Part shown: positions 6,782-8,456 of the stretch, in pieces
How positions within the stretch are numbered: the stretch's first letter is position 1
Layout of the letters: the number at the start of each line of letters is the position of its first letter
DNA from: an uncultured Collinsella sp.
Lineage (GTDB): Bacteria; Actinomycetota; Coriobacteriia; Coriobacteriales; Coriobacteriaceae
Reading direction: 5' to 3'
DNA: 8,456 bases
Assembly: GCA_902496455.1 (NCBI GenBank)
Contig: CABVAY010000057.1
Coordinates: forward strand, 1 to 8,456
Notes under the pieces: generated by a model
Seen by the model: only the letters and a program-made list of their open reading frames with translations
Told to the model about the DNA's origin: nothing
The model's database searches: none
Made by a program: the position numbers and the translations under genes

Positions 6782-7921
6782 TCACTTCACATCGAACTCC
6801 ACGCGGTCGAGATCGGGCACATTGAGGTCGATGAGCTTGCGGGCGACGTGGCGGTCGTGCGTCCCGAGCGCCTCGCTCGTTGTCACATGGGCGACGATTT
6901 CGCGCTCTACAATGCCTCCCTCGTCCCCTTCGGTGGCCGAGGTCTCGACGGCGACGGTGTAATCCTTAAAGCCTGACAGCACCGCCGCAAGCTCGCGCGT
7001 GGTTTCGGTGACGCCGTAGCCGTCCTGTACGCCGGCCTGCGCCGAGCCAATAGACCCCGCTGTCATAACGATGCAGGGGATGGCAAAGACTACCGTGCCC
7101 ACAATGATGCGGCGGCGCACTTTGCGCGACAGCTCGTCGACCTCGGCATCTTCCTCGGCGGTCACGATGCCGTCGCCGTTGAGGTCGCGCTTGAGCGGTA
7201 CACGCAAAAGAAGCAATACGGCTTCGGCGGCCAGCGCGATAAAGACCACGTTGATGCCAAACTCATAAAGCGCCGAGAGAAACAGTGACCCGCTTGCGAT
7301 GGCGATGCCGTAGCCCGCCGCGCACAGGGGCGGCATGAGCGCGGTCGCCACGGCCACGCCGGCGATGAGCGTGGCGGGTTCCTGGTCGCGCGAGTTGCCC
7401 AGGCCACCCGCAAAGCCGCCCGCGAGCGCGACAGCGAGGTCCCACACGGTGGGCGTCGAGTTGTCGATAATGGCGGCCGTGGTGGTGCCAAGGGGCGAGA
7501 GCTTAAAGTACAACGTGGACGTGACCAGGCAAAGGACCATCTGTAGAGCCAAGCCCGCGATGGCTTCGACGGTAATCTCGCGGTCGAGCGTGGCGATGCC
7601 ATATGCCATGGCAAGGACCGATCCCATAAGCGGGCAGATGAGCATGGCGCCCACGATGGCGATGTCCGAGTCGATATCGAGGCCGATGCTCGCGATGAGC
7701 ATGGCGATGATGAGGATGCATAGGTGGGAGCCAGTCAGACGCGCTCCGTTTACAAAACGCTTGCGGATCACGTGATAGGGCGCGCGTCCCTCGCGAATGT
7801 TGAACGCGCGCTTTAAAAAGCGACCAGCCTGCTTGGCAGCCTCACTATGGGCAGGGCGTATGCCGTGGCGCCGGTGATGGCGCTCACGCAGTCGTTCGAT
7901 CTGTTGTTTGTCGAGTTCCAT
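6782..7921 (-). CDS. DUF389 (hydrophobic domain TIGR00341-type) membrane protein with EF-hand-like loop
   Basis: This is a 379-residue protein starting at the ATG on 7921-7919. A GAGGTG site lies 3 nt before this ATG, which favours it over an in-frame ATG 49 codons upstream whose extension is Arg/Pro-rich and not protein-like. Residues 1-60 are basic and cytoplasm-type. Hydrophobic helices lie at about 64-82, 86-109, 117-138, 160-176, 183-206, 211-240 and 271-293. The central part, including DSDIAIVGAMLICPLMGSVL at 84-103 and the LGNSRDQEPATLIAGVAVAT region, matches the conserved core of DUF389. The C-terminal 85 residues form a soluble domain. A 12-residue EF-hand-type loop, DLNGDGIVTAEE, sits at 246-257 between the last two helices. 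The function of DUF389 proteins is not established; transport has been guessed. The family call is strong, the role unknown. Confidence 0.88.
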   Translation of the reverse strand: MELDKQQIERLRERHHRRHGIRPAHSEAAKQAGRFLKRAFNIREGRAPYHVIRKRFVNGARLTGSHLCILIIAMLIASIGLDIDSDIAIVGAMLICPLMGSVLAMAYGIATLDREITVEAIAGLALQMVLCLVTSTLYFKLSPLGTTTAAIIDNSTPTVWDLAVALAGGFAGGLGNSRDQEPATLIAGVAVATALMPPLCAAGYGIAIASGSLFLSALYEFGINVVFIALAAEAVLLLLRVPLKRDLNGDGIVTAEEDAEVDELSRKVRRRIIVGTVVFAIPCIVMTAGSIGSAQAGVQDGYGVTETTRELAAVLSGFKDYTVAVETSATEGDEGGIVEREIVAHVTTSEALGTHDRHVARKLIDLNVPDLDRVEFDVK

Positions 7922-8081
7922 GTCCACCTCGTTCCAGCGCGGTCCGCGCAACGCGCCCGTTGTCTTAACTCTACACCGTGGCGGGCGGGGTGTCTGTTGG
8001 ATGCGGAATCCGATAGGGCGGATGACGCGGGAGCAAATGCAAATCACAGGCTCAATTCGATCCCGCAAGAATATGATGCAC

Positions 8082-8187
8082 CAGCTCCTACATATGTGAC
8101 GAAATTGTGAAGCACGAGAGCGCGAATTTCAAAAAATCCGCTGGTGACCAATGTTGCGCAACAGAATTCAAAAAACAGCTCCTACAT
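8082..8187. repeat. 12-bp direct repeat pair CAGCTCCTACAT
   Basis: Two exact copies lie at 8082-8093 and 8176-8187, 94 bp apart, both upstream of the secreted-protein gene. They flank the 8152-8163 palindrome on its left and right. A repeated regulator site or a copied promoter segment are both possible. Confidence 0.65.
8152..8163. promoter_or_regulatory. perfect 12-bp palindrome, operator-like
   Basis: TGTTGCGCAACA is its own reverse complement over all 12 bases. It lies 66 nt upstream of the ATG at 8229 and between the two copies of the direct repeat, a likely place for a dimeric regulator. Confidence 0.5.
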
Positions 8188-8216
8188 TTTGAAGCGTATG
8201 GATACATCCGTGTCAA

Positions 8217-8222
8217 AGGGAG
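8217..8222 (+). promoter_or_regulatory. ribosome binding site of the secreted-protein gene
   Basis: AGGGAG stands 6 nt before the ATG at 8229 and supports this start. Confidence 0.6.
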
Positions 8223-8228
8223 AAAGCC

Positions 8229-8456
8229 ATGACAAACTACAGTCCACAACACTTTGAGCCTCGGGCCAAGGCCGTCAACGTCAAGGGCGTTGCCAACCGC
8301 GCCGTCGCAACTGTTTTGACGGCGGGCCTCATCGCTCAGCCGCTCATGTCGCCGCTGGCGGCAATCGCCGCACCGTCAACCGATAACGGCGATTCTGTTC
8401 AGGGGGGGGGTAGTTCTGTAGAGAATACCGTTGCCGCCGGTAACCAAGCGGTCGTA
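8229..8456 (+). CDS. N-terminus of a secreted or surface protein with an in-frame poly-G tract (partial)
   Basis: The frame is open from ATG 8229 to the window edge, giving 76 residues of a protein whose 3' end is missing. The N-terminus looks like a long Gram-positive signal peptide. It has a polar n-region with R12, K14, K19 and R24, a hydrophobic segment at about 25-46 (AVATVLTAGLIAQPLMSPLA), and AIA-A at about 45-48 as a probable signal peptidase I site. The mature part begins Ser/Thr/Asn/Gly-rich, as in cell-wall or pilus-type surface proteins, but the anchor motif, if any, lies outside the window. Bases 8402-8410 are nine G, coding Gln-Gly-Gly-Gly at 58-61. A change of one G in either direction meets TAG within a few codons. 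The gene reads in the ON frame here. Family unknown. Confidence 0.75.
   Translation, partial: MTNYSPQHFEPRAKAVNVKGVANRAVATVLTAGLIAQPLMSPLAAIAAPSTDNGDSVQGGGSSVENTVAAGNQAVV
8402..8410 (+). repeat. G9 homopolymer tract inside the coding region
   Basis: Nine consecutive G follow CA at 8400-8401 and are followed by TAGTTCTGTAGAG. With nine G the reading is GGT AGT TCT GTA GAG. With ten G the tract is followed directly by an in-frame TAG, and with eight G the reading is GTA GTT CTG TAG. Such tracts are prone to slipped-strand mispairing and are typical of contingency loci. Confidence 0.8.

Larger units (their letters stand above)
7922..8228. promoter_or_regulatory. divergent intergenic region with repeats and dyad
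   Basis: This 307-bp gap separates the divergent DUF389 gene and the secreted-protein gene, so it should hold both promoters. It becomes AT-rich after about 8060. It contains the direct repeat CAGCTCCTACAT (8082-8093 and 8176-8187), the palindrome TGTTGCGCAACA (8152-8163) and two TTCAAAAAA tracts (8128-8136 and 8167-8175). I could not place a -35/-10 pair with confidence on either strand. Confidence 0.6.

Noticed and set aside
7922..8068. 49-codon N-terminal extension of the DUF389 protein
   Set aside because: The extension is Arg/Pro-rich and not protein-like, while the internal ATG at 7921 has a GAGGTG site just before it and starts a normal-looking N-terminus.
1..8456. tRNA, rRNA, CRISPR array, insertion sequence or transposase
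   Set aside because: No cloverleaf-like sequence, regular repeat-spacer array, or transposase-like frame was seen in any gap or gene of the window.

Overview
The window reads as a piece of chromosome from a GC-rich, strictly anaerobic gut actinobacterium. Codon use, the giant single-chain 2-hydroxyacyl-CoA dehydratase activase-type protein and the Gram-positive-style secreted protein at the right edge all fit a Collinsella-like member of the Coriobacteriia. This is inference from gene content and composition; no rRNA or other marker gene is present.

Left part (1-5776). A possible tail of an upstream gene ends at 39. It is followed by a strong hairpin and then a control region with two related dyads built on TGTGCA. 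A TetR-family regulator starting on TTG (209-919) is followed 11 nt later by a 1593-residue protein (931-5712). That protein carries two BadF/BcrA-type ATPase modules, a Cys cluster, a DUF2229/COG3580 module and a COG3581 HgdB-like module in one chain. The two genes look like one operon controlled by the TetR protein, closed by a near-perfect 15-bp stem terminator at 5741-5776. The enzyme is probably an ATP-driven, low-potential iron-sulfur reductase or dehydratase; its substrate cannot be read from the sequence.

Middle part (5777-6781). A short frameshifted remnant (5797-6017) is restored to a sensible reading by adding one base. Next comes an unrecognised one-TM membrane-anchored protein (6168-6656) with a composition poorer in GC than its neighbours. 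A short hairpin at 6664-6687 faces the minus strand and probably terminates the next gene.

Right part (6782-8456). A minus-strand DUF389 multi-pass membrane protein (6782-7921) carries a canonical EF-hand-type calcium-binding loop between its last two membrane helices. A 307-bp divergent intergenic region (7922-8228) holds a 12-bp direct repeat, a 12-bp perfect palindrome and A6 tracts. It leads into the beginning of a secreted protein (8229 to the window edge). Just after the signal peptide of that gene lies a run of nine G. Adding or losing one G meets a TAG stop almost at once, so this looks like a phase-variation switch and is the most interesting signal in the window.
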